Assembly: GCA_022447025.1 (NCBI GenBank)
Contig: JAKUUL010000010.1
Span: 1-32,037, forward strand
Source: SAR86 cluster bacterium
Lineage (GTDB): Bacteria > Pseudomonadota > Gammaproteobacteria > Magnimaribacterales > Magnimaribacteraceae
Direction: 5' to 3'
Length of the DNA stretch: 32,037 nucleotides
Shown here in pieces: positions 26,023-32,037 of this stretch. The notes beneath the pieces are model-generated. The model was given only the letters and a program-made list of their open reading frames with translations, was not told the DNA's origin and did not search any database. The position numbers were made by a program, and so were the translations under genes. Position 1 is the stretch's first letter. Every line of letters begins with the position of its first letter.

Positions 26023-26544
26023 TTAAAAGTCCCTCGGCCATTTTACGTAAACAGTTTTATCTTGTAGTTCTATCTTATTAATAATTTCTTTTTTCAGAAA
26101 AGGTATAAGTCTTTCTTTATCATCAATACTTCCCTTGATCGGTTTCACTGCAAGTACATCGTTAGCACCTGTTGGCATTACATGATCTATAGCTCCCAGT
26201 AACTCGTTTTGTTCATTTATAACGTTTAAATTTTCAAGCTGAAACCAATAATATTCACCTTCTTTCAGATTTGGTAATTGCTTTTCTAGAACATAAACTT
26301 CCTTACTTCTTAAAGCTTCGACTTCAGTTCTGTCTTCTATTCCTTTTAATTTAATTGATAGCTTTTTATTTCTAATTAATGCTTCTTCTATTTCATAACA
26401 ACTATCTTCTACATACAGCTCATCAAAGTCTTTAATATTTTCTTGAAGATTTCCGTAGTACCTCAAAAAAATATGCCCCTTTAGCCCAAATGGCTTTCCA
26501 AGAATACCTAAAGGTACTTTTCGGTCTTGAGACCGATAGTTCAT
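26023..26544 (-). CDS. rimM: 16S rRNA processing protein RimM
   Basis: This 173-aa 30S maturation factor binds uS19 and acts on the 16S 3' domain. The N-terminal barrel starts VPLGILGKPFGLKGHIFLRYYG. The middle has RTEVEALRSKEVYV, and the PRC-barrel half begins EGEYYWFQLENLNVI and ends in IPFLKKEII. The ORF track adds 44 Lys/Gln/Leu-rich residues, which are only the rpsP acidic tail read in another frame. The ATG at 26544 gives the usual length and lies 10 nt after the rpsP stop. The ribosome site is weak, so translation may depend on rpsP. Confidence 0.95.
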   Translation of the reverse strand: MNYRSQDRKVPLGILGKPFGLKGHIFLRYYGNLQENIKDFDELYVEDSCYEIEEALIRNKKLSIKLKGIEDRTEVEALRSKEVYVLEKQLPNLKEGEYYWFQLENLNVINEQNELLGAIDHVMPTGANDVLAVKPIKGSIDDKERLIPFLKKEIINKIELQDKTVYVKWPRDF

Positions 26545-26554
26545 ATCTGAGGAC

Positions 26555-27004
26555 TTATTTTTCAGGTTTTTCTTCAGAAGAAGTGTCAGATGCTTCTTCT
26601 GCTGGTGTTTCTTCTGCTGGAGCTTCTTCTTCGGCAGATACTTCTTCGCCCTCTTGAACTGCCTTAGCAGGCTCATCCGAGGTTTTTGCTTCTGCTCTCT
26701 TGGCTAACTTTCTAAGCCTTCTTTTTTCTTTGTTAGCCACTCGTTTCTCCTTTTCTTCAGGAGTTTCGTTACTTTCTTTTATTAGAGTCAAAACCCTATC
26801 ACTTATATTTGCCCCTTGGGAAAGCCAATAATCAATTCTATCTTGATTAATTTCTATACGGACTTCTTTGCCTTTAGATATAGGGTTGAAGTAGCCAACT
26901 CTTTCAATAAACCGTCCATCTCTAGGTTTTCTTGAATCAGCCACAGTTATATGAAAAAAGGGTCTTTTTTTTGCCCCTGTTCGGGCTAAACGGATTGTTA
27001 ACAT
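26555..27004 (-). CDS. rpsP: 30S ribosomal protein bS16 with acidic C-terminal extension
   Basis: The first 80 residues are a normal bS16 ([49 protein letters not shown]). At 149 aa the protein is much longer than the usual 80-90 aa. After a basic stretch ([16 protein letters not shown]), about 45 residues are Glu/Ala/Pro-rich with EAPAE and ETPAE repeats, ending SSEEKPEK. The tail is likely disordered and exposed. It is the first gene of the run down to lysS, with a good promoter 36 nt or more upstream. bS16 supports 30S assembly near the 16S 5' domain. Confidence 0.97.
   Translation of the reverse strand: MLTIRLARTGAKKRPFFHITVADSRKPRDGRFIERVGYFNPISKGKEVRIEINQDRIDYWLSQGANISDRVLTLIKESNETPEEKEKRVANKEKRRLRKLAKRAEAKTSDEPAKAVQEGEEVSAEEEAPAEETPAEEASDTSSEEKPEK
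26592..26636 (-). repeat. rpsP: Three 15-nt tandem units in the rpsP tail
   Basis: On the plus strand the units are GCTTCTTCTGCTGGT, GTTTCTTCTGCTGGA and GCTTCTTCTTCGGCA. The first two differ at two positions and the third has diverged. In frame they encode the Glu/Ala/Pro pentapeptides of the bS16 tail, so copy-number changes would lengthen or shorten the tail without frameshift. Confidence 0.75.
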
Positions 27005-27039
27005 TAATTATTTCTTTCTATATGCTTAAAAAGGCGCTC

Positions 27040-27067
27040 ATTCTAAGGGATATCCCATACCTTTCAA
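27040..27067 (-). promoter_or_regulatory. Sigma-70 promoter for the rpsP-led gene run
   Basis: Minus strand: TTGAAA (27062-27067), a 16-nt spacer, and TAGAAT (27040-27045). Each box matches 5 of 6 consensus bases. The -10 box lies 35 nt upstream of the rpsP ATG. The spacer contains the perfect 10-bp palindrome GGGATATCCC (27047-27056), a possible operator or chance. Confidence 0.65.
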
Positions 27068-27090
27068 CTAAAAATTACATTTCGGCTTAT

Positions 27091-27119
27091 TTTTCAGAAA
27101 TGATGCCTTAAGCTATAAT
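27091..27119 (+). promoter_or_regulatory. Sigma-70 promoter for the CNNM/mscS-like pair
   Basis: Plus strand: TTTTCA (27091-27096, 4 of 6), a 17-nt spacer, and a perfect TATAAT (27114-27119). The TTG start codon at 27191 is 71 nt downstream of the -10 box. It is divergent from the rpsP promoter in the same 186-nt gap. Confidence 0.6.
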
Positions 27120-27190
27120 GAAACAAAATAATAATTAATTTGTATTTTTGAACTCCTTTTTACTCTTAGAGCTTACATAGCTTAACTCAA

Positions 27191-28468
27191 TTGAACGAAA
27201 TTCCTGTCTGGATCCTATTTTCTCTAATTGGAGTATTAATATTCCTATCGGCGTTTTTTTCAAGTTCTGAAACAAGCATGATGGCAATAAATCGTTATCG
27301 CTTAAAACACCTTGTAAAAGAAAGGAATAAATCAGCAAGAAGAGTAACTAAATTGTTGGAAAGAACGGATAGGCTTTTGGGTGTTATCTTAATAGGAAAT
27401 AACTTCACTCACACACTTGCTACAGCTATAGCAACTGTTATTGCTATAAGAATTTGGAGTGAAAGTGCTGTATTAGCTGTAACAGTATTTATGACCATAA
27501 TAATGATAATCTTTGCTGAAGTAATGCCTAAGACCATTGCAGCCCTAAAACCTGAAAGTATTGCCTTCCCTGCCTCCTATTTTCTTAAGCCGCTATCAAA
27601 AATCTTAAGTCCGTTAGTTACATTGGTTACCCTTGTTTCAAATGGAGTTACTAAATTATTTGGTATAAATTTAAATGATGCAGAAAAGGAAGAGTTAAAA
27701 CCGGAAGAACTAAGAACTTTACTACAAACTTCTAGAGTCCCAAAAAGACAAGAAAACATGCTAATGGGAATCTTTGATATGGATCACTTATCAGTTAACG
27801 ATGTAATGATACCCAAGAACGAAATTGTTGGAATAGACCTAAAGGACGATATTCAAACTATAGTTAAGAATTTGAATAAAGTTAGATATACCTATATCCC
27901 TCTTTATAAAGATACTATTGATAATATATCTGGATTCCTAAGTTCAAATAGAAAAGCCGATTTTCTAAGCCTAGAAAAGCCTAGCAAAACATTATTAAAA
28001 ACCTTAGTGGAAAACCCCTTATTTATCCCTGAAAACACGCCTTTAAGTATACAACTATCTAATTTTCAATTAGAAAATAGGCGCGTTGGTTTAATTGTAG
28101 ATGAATATGGGGATATTGAAGGTCTAGTCACTCTAAGAGATATTCTAGAGATAATAGTTGGGGAAATTACCTCTGATTCTTTGGAAAAAATGGATATTAT
28201 GCCCCAGGCTGATGGCACTTTTATGCTAGAAGGAAGTATGATGATCAGGGATATTAATCGCAGAATAGACTGGGATTTACCAACTGATGGCCCTAAAACC
28301 CTTAGTGGACTGATATTGGAAACAGCTCAGTCTATACCGGAAAGTAACGTTGGAATTACAATAGGCCCTTATAGGCTTGAAACTGTTCTAATCAAAGATA
28401 ATGTGGTTAAGATGGCTAAAGCTGAGAGGATTGAGTTAGAGACTGATGAGGAAGAAGAGGAAGACTAA
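27191..28468 (+). CDS. CNNM/CorC-family membrane protein with CBS pair (YfjD-like)
   Basis: This 425-aa inner-membrane protein has a DUF21/CNNM domain of about four membrane segments (FSLIGVLIFLSAFFSSSET, LIGNNFTHTLATAIATVIAI, VFMTIIMIIFAEVMP, and KILSPLVTLVTLVSNG). A CBS pair follows (VNDVMIPKNEIVGID; RRVGLIVDEYGDIEGLVTLRDILEIIVGEI), then a C-terminal CorC/HlyC transporter-associated domain (ADGTFMLEGSMMIRDINR). It aligns with E. coli YfjD, and the family is linked to Mg2+/Co2+ export. The start is a TTG, since no in-frame ATG or GTG lies just upstream and the next residues match the family N-terminus. In Pseudomonas-like genomes a CNNM gene lies near ffh and rpsP. Its stop overlaps the mscS-like start by 1 nt. 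Confidence 0.92.
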   Translation: MNEIPVWILFSLIGVLIFLSAFFSSSETSMMAINRYRLKHLVKERNKSARRVTKLLERTDRLLGVILIGNNFTHTLATAIATVIAIRIWSESAVLAVTVFMTIIMIIFAEVMPKTIAALKPESIAFPASYFLKPLSKILSPLVTLVTLVSNGVTKLFGINLNDAEKEELKPEELRTLLQTSRVPKRQENMLMGIFDMDHLSVNDVMIPKNEIVGIDLKDDIQTIVKNLNKVRYTYIPLYKDTIDNISGFLSSNRKADFLSLEKPSKTLLKTLVENPLFIPENTPLSIQLSNFQLENRRVGLIVDEYGDIEGLVTLRDILEIIVGEITSDSLEKMDIMPQADGTFMLEGSMMIRDINRRIDWDLPTDGPKTLSGLILETAQSIPESNVGITIGPYRLETVLIKDNVVKMAKAERIELETDEEEEED

Positions 28469-29547
28469 TGGATAATTTTATTGAAATATTAAAAGAAACC
28501 TGGAATGAAGGAATAAGAGGCTTTGGCATTGGTGAAATAATTATTTGCCTAGTAATAATTGTAGTTAGCTGGCTGATAGGAAGACTTTTATCTACAAAAT
28601 TAATAGATTGGTTAAGCAAGAAAGCTGGTCAAACAGATAACCGATTAGACGATAAAATCCTAGAATCGCTTAGGAATCCGTTGGGTCTTATTCCTATAGT
28701 TTTTGGGTTTTATCTAATTACCTTTTATTTACCTCTTGAGGGGTCTGTCGACTTTTTTGCAACGACTATAGTCAAAATGCTAGTGATATTTACCATTTTT
28801 AGTGCTCTAGCAAACCTATGCGGTCCATTGTTATCTCTTTTGGACAACAAGTGGATGACAGAAGCCATGGTCGATTGGCTAAGAAAGACGCTTGAAGTTC
28901 TTATATGGATTATTGCCGCGGCTATGATTCTCGATATATGGGGAATACAAGTCGGTCCCATCATTGCAGGCTTGGGTCTCTTTGGGGTAGCCCTAGCTTT
29001 AGGGGCACAAGACGTATTTAAGAATATTTTTGCTGGTATCTTTATCTTAAGTGAAAACAGATTTCAAAAGGGAGACAGAATAAGAATAGGAGACTCTCTC
29101 CATGGAATAGTTGACCATATAGGGTTTAGGTCCACAACAGTCAGATTATTTGATTCTTCCCCTGTTTTTGTTCCTAATGCCGACTTATCTGATGCTCAGG
29201 TGGTAAATCATCAATTGATGGAGATACGAAGGCTAGACTGGACAATCAACCTAACCTATAGCACTAAAATTGATCAATTAAAGAGCATTTGCCTAGATAT
29301 TGAATCCTATATAAAAGATAAAAAGAATCTACCGGTAGACTTAACGAAAGACAACTTTGTAAAAGTCTCAGAGCTGGGTGCCAGCTCCATAGATTTAAAG
29401 CTGATTTGTCATACCGATCCTGTGGGCTTTGCTGATTTTAGTGATGTAAAGGAAAAACTAATATTCAAGATAATAGAAGCCGTAGAGTCGAATGGATCTG
29501 ACTTTGCTTTCCCAAGTCAATCAATATATGTTGAAAATCAGTCTTAA
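28468..29547 (+). CDS. Small-conductance mechanosensitive channel (MscS family)
   Basis: This 359-aa membrane protein has an N-terminal membrane segment (IIICLVIIVVSWLIGRLL, about 23-40) and further segments at about 70-90, 100-120 and 140-160. It also has the conserved pore helix and beta-domain of MscS: GPIIAGLGLFGVALALGAQD, then FILSENRFQKGDRIRIG, GIVDHIGFRSTTVRLFD and VFVPNADLSDAQVVN. It should open under membrane tension to release osmolytes. The extra N-terminal segments make it longer than E. coli MscS (286 aa), as in YnaI/YbdG-like members. The ATG overlaps the stop of the CNNM gene. The 3' end faces the SLC13-type gene with an 18-nt gap and no clear terminator. Confidence 0.93.
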   Translation: MDNFIEILKETWNEGIRGFGIGEIIICLVIIVVSWLIGRLLSTKLIDWLSKKAGQTDNRLDDKILESLRNPLGLIPIVFGFYLITFYLPLEGSVDFFATTIVKMLVIFTIFSALANLCGPLLSLLDNKWMTEAMVDWLRKTLEVLIWIIAAAMILDIWGIQVGPIIAGLGLFGVALALGAQDVFKNIFAGIFILSENRFQKGDRIRIGDSLHGIVDHIGFRSTTVRLFDSSPVFVPNADLSDAQVVNHQLMEIRRLDWTINLTYSTKIDQLKSICLDIESYIKDKKNLPVDLTKDNFVKVSELGASSIDLKLICHTDPVGFADFSDVKEKLIFKIIEAVESNGSDFAFPSQSIYVENQS

Positions 29548-29565
29548 GGATTAAATCCCTTAATA

Positions 29566-31335
29566 TTAAAACCAGGTATTCATAATGACTGGTATTGAAA
29601 TACAGACAATTAAAATCTCCAAAGGTAAACCGAGTTTCCAATAATCCGCAAATCTATAATTGCCCGGTCCCATTACTAGCGTATTGCATTGATGGCCGAT
29701 TGGGGAAAGAAAAGCACAGCTTGCTCCAACAGCCACGGCCATTAAAAAAGGCTCTATAGGCTGACCCATTTGATTTGCAACTTGTACTGAGACTGGAGCC
29801 ATTATTACTGCAGTAGCAGCATTATTGATTAAATCAGAAATGAACATTGTGAAAACAAGAATCACTACCAATACCCAAGCAATATTGACGTCTGAAAGAT
29901 AGGTAGTAATAAAGTTAGCACTGGTTAAAGTGAGTCCTGAACTTGTTAGAGCTCCGCCGATAGGAATCATGGCACCCAACATCACCACAACTGGCCATTC
30001 AATATGTCTGTACATTCCATCGCCGGTTAATAATCTTCTAGCCGCATAAGCTAAAACACAAAGAAGAAAGGCCACAATTATATTAATGTTAAAAAAGATA
30101 ACGGAGATAAGTGCAATCGCGAATATTAATAATGCTTGCCAAACTTTTGAGGTATCCCTCATAACATCAAGTTCCCTCTGCCACAGAGGCATTAAACCCA
30201 GTAGCTCGAGTTTTTCAGCAGCCCTTTCATCGCTATCCCTAGTTGAAAGCAGTAAGACATCTCCTGCCTTAAAAATTTCTCTAGCTAATCTTCTTCTTAG
30301 CTTGGTTCCTTGCCTCCATAAACCAAGGAGTGAGAGCACCCCTCTGGCCATACGTTTAAAGTAATTGTACTTACGACCTATCAGTCTAGATCTGGGAGTA
30401 ATCATTGCTTCAATCTCACCCAATTCACCTTGTTGAGTGGGGTCTTCTAGCTCAGGATCAATTATCAGTCCAAACTCAGTTTGGGCACCAGCTACATCAC
30501 CAGGAGAAATTTTTAAAACCAGTATTTGTAAGGCTTCAAAAGTTTCTCGATGGTGGGGTTTTCTGATAGTACCTTTATCTGAAACCACTCCCATCAGAAC
30601 ATTGTCTGAGCCGAGCTTAGCCGTTAGCTCATGTACCCTTCTACCTACCAAATCACTTTCTTCAGAAATGGTCATTTCCACCAAATAATCTTGGATATCT
30701 AGCAATGGTCTCTGCGCACTCCCTCCTTCTCTTAATTTAACTAAACGCCAACCGACAAATGCTATGAAAAGTATTCCAACGAAGCTAACTGGAAAACCAG
30801 CAAAAGCAAAATCAAAGAATTCGAAGCTTTTGTTAACATAATCTTCTCTGAACTCAGAAATAATAATATTAGGCGGTGTCCCTATCTTGGTATTCATTCC
30901 ACCAAGAATAGAGGCAAAGGCTAATGGCATTAGAAACTTAGAAGGGTTCCATTCCATTTTCTGTGCTATTCCAATAGTTATAGGTAACAGCATGGCCATA
31001 GCACCAATGTTATTCATAAAGGATGAAAGAAAACCGGCTACTAACATTAGAAGAACTAAGAATTGGAATTCTCCACTAATATTCCGCCTCAAAGTATCCC
31101 CAATCATATTTATGAAACCTGATTTTTCTAATGCTTTACTGATTAAAAGCACCAAAGCAACCGTTATTACAGCTGGGTGTCCAAAGCCTAGGAAAGCTTC
31201 TTTTGCGGGAACTAAACCTAAAAGGACCATTATGGCTAGAGCGGTTAGGGTTACTCCGTCGTATCGCCACTTTCCCCATATGAGGAAACCTAATAATATA
31301 AATATTATTAGTGCTACCTGTAGTTGCGGATCCAT
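29566..31335 (-). CDS. SLC13/DASS-type anion permease with two RCK-C-like domains
   Basis: This 589-aa transporter has two membrane halves with the paired sodium/substrate motifs. The first is IGTPPNIIIS (about residue 151), with NNIGAMAMLLPI nearby. The second is INNAATAVIMAPVSVQ, with SPIGHQCNTLVMGPGNY close to the end. Between them are two soluble TrkA-C/RCK-C-like stretches (VEMTISEESDLVGRRVHEL; AMITPRSRLIGRKYNYFKR) on the cytoplasmic side. This layout is common in bacterial SLC13 permeases (YfbS-like) that take up sulfate, dicarboxylates or other anions; the substrate cannot be read here. The start MDPQLQVALIIFILLGF has a weak ribosome site. It is convergent with the mscS-like gene and isolated upstream by the terminator at 31371-31395. 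Confidence 0.92.
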   Translation of the reverse strand: MDPQLQVALIIFILLGFLIWGKWRYDGVTLTALAIMVLLGLVPAKEAFLGFGHPAVITVALVLLISKALEKSGFINMIGDTLRRNISGEFQFLVLLMLVAGFLSSFMNNIGAMAMLLPITIGIAQKMEWNPSKFLMPLAFASILGGMNTKIGTPPNIIISEFREDYVNKSFEFFDFAFAGFPVSFVGILFIAFVGWRLVKLREGGSAQRPLLDIQDYLVEMTISEESDLVGRRVHELTAKLGSDNVLMGVVSDKGTIRKPHHRETFEALQILVLKISPGDVAGAQTEFGLIIDPELEDPTQQGELGEIEAMITPRSRLIGRKYNYFKRMARGVLSLLGLWRQGTKLRRRLAREIFKAGDVLLLSTRDSDERAAEKLELLGLMPLWQRELDVMRDTSKVWQALLIFAIALISVIFFNINIIVAFLLCVLAYAARRLLTGDGMYRHIEWPVVVMLGAMIPIGGALTSSGLTLTSANFITTYLSDVNIAWVLVVILVFTMFISDLINNAATAVIMAPVSVQVANQMGQPIEPFLMAVAVGASCAFLSPIGHQCNTLVMGPGNYRFADYWKLGLPLEILIVCISIPVIMNTWF

Positions 31336-31370
31336 CTCGGCATTCTAACCTTACGAAATAATAATTGGTC

Positions 31371-31395
31371 AAAAAAAGAGGGCCTTAAGCCCTCT
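31371..31395 (-). terminator. Strong rho-independent terminator of the PuuD-like gene
   Basis: Minus strand: AGAGGGC, a 5-nt loop, GCCCTCT, then seven T residues. The 7-bp perfect GC-rich stem and pure T run make this the clearest intrinsic terminator in the window. It lies 18 nt after the stop at 31414 and separates this gene from the SLC13-type gene on the same strand. The plus side ends in TTAATTTTT, so it may work weakly both ways. Confidence 0.93.
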
Positions 31396-31413
31396 TAATT
31401 TTTGTTTGTCAAT

Positions 31414-32037
31414 TTATAAATAATAGCTGATGCTAGAAAGAATTACAGTCAGCACAAAACCAGAAATTATTACATCTCGAACTGAAGTTATAAAACCAAA
31501 CATCTTTCCCCATATGGCATTTGCTTGAATGGCCAGAATGATAAAGATCCCTGCTAAGAAGGCATTGGAACTCATGTCACCTTGAACCATTAAATAACCG
31601 CCATGCGGTAAATGCGATGAAGAAACCATAAAGTAAAGCATCGGAAGGGAAAACAAAGTATTTGTTCTTGAAGCCAAACCAGCTTTGGGCCCAGCAACCG
31701 CTGCGTCGCCTTCCTTAATACCGATAACAATCTTTTGATTAGGCCAGATAATGCCCCAAACATTTAACATCATAAAGGTACCCATAGTGACACCAAAAAT
31801 GATGTCTAAATTAACTCTTAAGGTAATTGCATACAGTAAATACAGACCGGTTAAGAATGTAAAAAATGCGGCCCAACGAAACCACCATAAAGCCCTAGGA
31901 GCTAGTTTTGCTACAGCATCTTTTCTAGCATTCTCTTCGGCTTCTTTAAAGTATTCAGTTTGTACAAAATTAAAATAATATAAAAGTCCTATCCAGGTAA
32001 CACCCACCAGGATATGACCCCAACGAAATAACATGTT
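31414..32037 (-). CDS. PuuD-like multi-pass membrane protein, 5' end probably beyond window
   Basis: At least 206 aa are visible. There are about five membrane segments (GHILVGVTWIGLLYYF, FFTFLTGLYLLYAI, IIFGVTMGTFMMLNVWGII, AFLAGIFIILAIQANAIWG, DVIISGFVLTVILSSISYYL). RWGHILVGVTWIG and MLNVWGIIWPNQK resemble the membrane domain of urate hydroxylase PuuD (Urate_ox_N). The codon before the first Met (AAC) is open, and PuuD proteins have residues before the RW-H motif, so the real start may lie past base 32037. Unlike the best-known PuuD, no C-terminal cytochrome c domain follows: the protein ends after the last membrane helix. Urate oxidation is therefore uncertain. A strong terminator lies just downstream. 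Confidence 0.7.
   Translation of the reverse strand, partial: NMLFRWGHILVGVTWIGLLYYFNFVQTEYFKEAEENARKDAVAKLAPRALWWFRWAAFFTFLTGLYLLYAITLRVNLDIIFGVTMGTFMMLNVWGIIWPNQKIVIGIKEGDAAVAGPKAGLASRTNTLFSLPMLYFMVSSSHLPHGGYLMVQGDMSSNAFLAGIFIILAIQANAIWGKMFGFITSVRDVIISGFVLTVILSSISYYL

Noticed and set aside
26545-26676. N-terminal 44 codons of the 217-aa RimM ORF (Lys/Gln/Leu-rich)
   Set aside because: This is the acidic rpsP tail read in another frame. RimM homology begins at the ATG at 26544.
29548-29565. Possible hairpin GGAT-TAA-ATCC between the mscS-like and SLC13-type genes
   Set aside because: The stem is only 4 bp, AT-rich and without a T-run, so it does not support a terminator.
30887-31348. 153-aa plus-strand ORF opposite the SLC13-type gene
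   Set aside because: It is fully antisense to a well-supported membrane protein and is a shadow of its hydrophobic codons.

Overview
The window reads as a compact chromosomal segment of an AT-rich gammaproteobacterium, probably a streamlined marine lineage of the SAR86 type. This placement is inferred from gene content and low GC, not from a marker-gene tree. Genes are packed with 1-nt TAATG or TAGTG overlaps, convergent pairs abut or overlap at their 3' ends, and there is no intergenic gap over about 190 bp. I see no tRNA, rRNA, CRISPR array, insertion sequence or prophage.

Layout. (1) 1-2029, minus strand: a class C beta-lactamase-fold serine hydrolase, a 159-aa helical protein, and a secreted Cys-containing protein cut by the window edge. 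(2) 2158-4344, plus strand: an N-acyl-D-amino-acid deacylase followed directly by an RraA-fold protein that keeps the D-X20-R-D motif of class II pyruvate aldolases. (3) 15224-4330, minus strand: a PatB/MalY-type aminotransferase, then an SDR, an FMN-dependent L-lactate dehydrogenase-like enzyme, a secreted beta-helix protein, a diheme cytochrome c, a membrane-fusion protein, a LolD/MacB-type ATPase and three FtsX-type permeases. The first permease is split by one in-frame TAG. (4) 15324-17888, plus strand: a thiolase-fold protein without the usual nucleophilic Cys, and malate dehydrogenase. (5) 27004-17885, minus strand: rpsP-rimM-trmD-rplS-xerD-dsbC-hom-thrC-prfB-lysS. This is a fusion of two familiar gammaproteobacterial operons, but recJ and ffh are absent from their usual places. 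prfB has a textbook +1 frameshift site. (6) 27191-29547, plus strand: a CNNM/CBS membrane protein and an MscS-like channel. (7) 31335-29566, minus strand: an SLC13-type transporter with RCK-like domains. Upstream of it, behind a strong intrinsic terminator, is the 3' part of a PuuD-like membrane protein.

How the parts work together. Region 5 is housekeeping: translation (bS16, bL19, TrmD, RimM, RF2, LysRS), threonine synthesis (Hom, ThrC), chromosome dimer resolution (XerD) and periplasmic disulfide isomerisation (DsbC). Region 3 is the least ordinary part. Its genes look co-transcribed and combine a redox branch (flavin dehydrogenase, diheme cytochrome, secreted beta-helix protein) with a tripartite-type ABC machine that has an MFP, one ATPase and three permeases but no outer-membrane channel gene. 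Its substrate cannot be told from sequence, and it is the best candidate here for an undescribed system.
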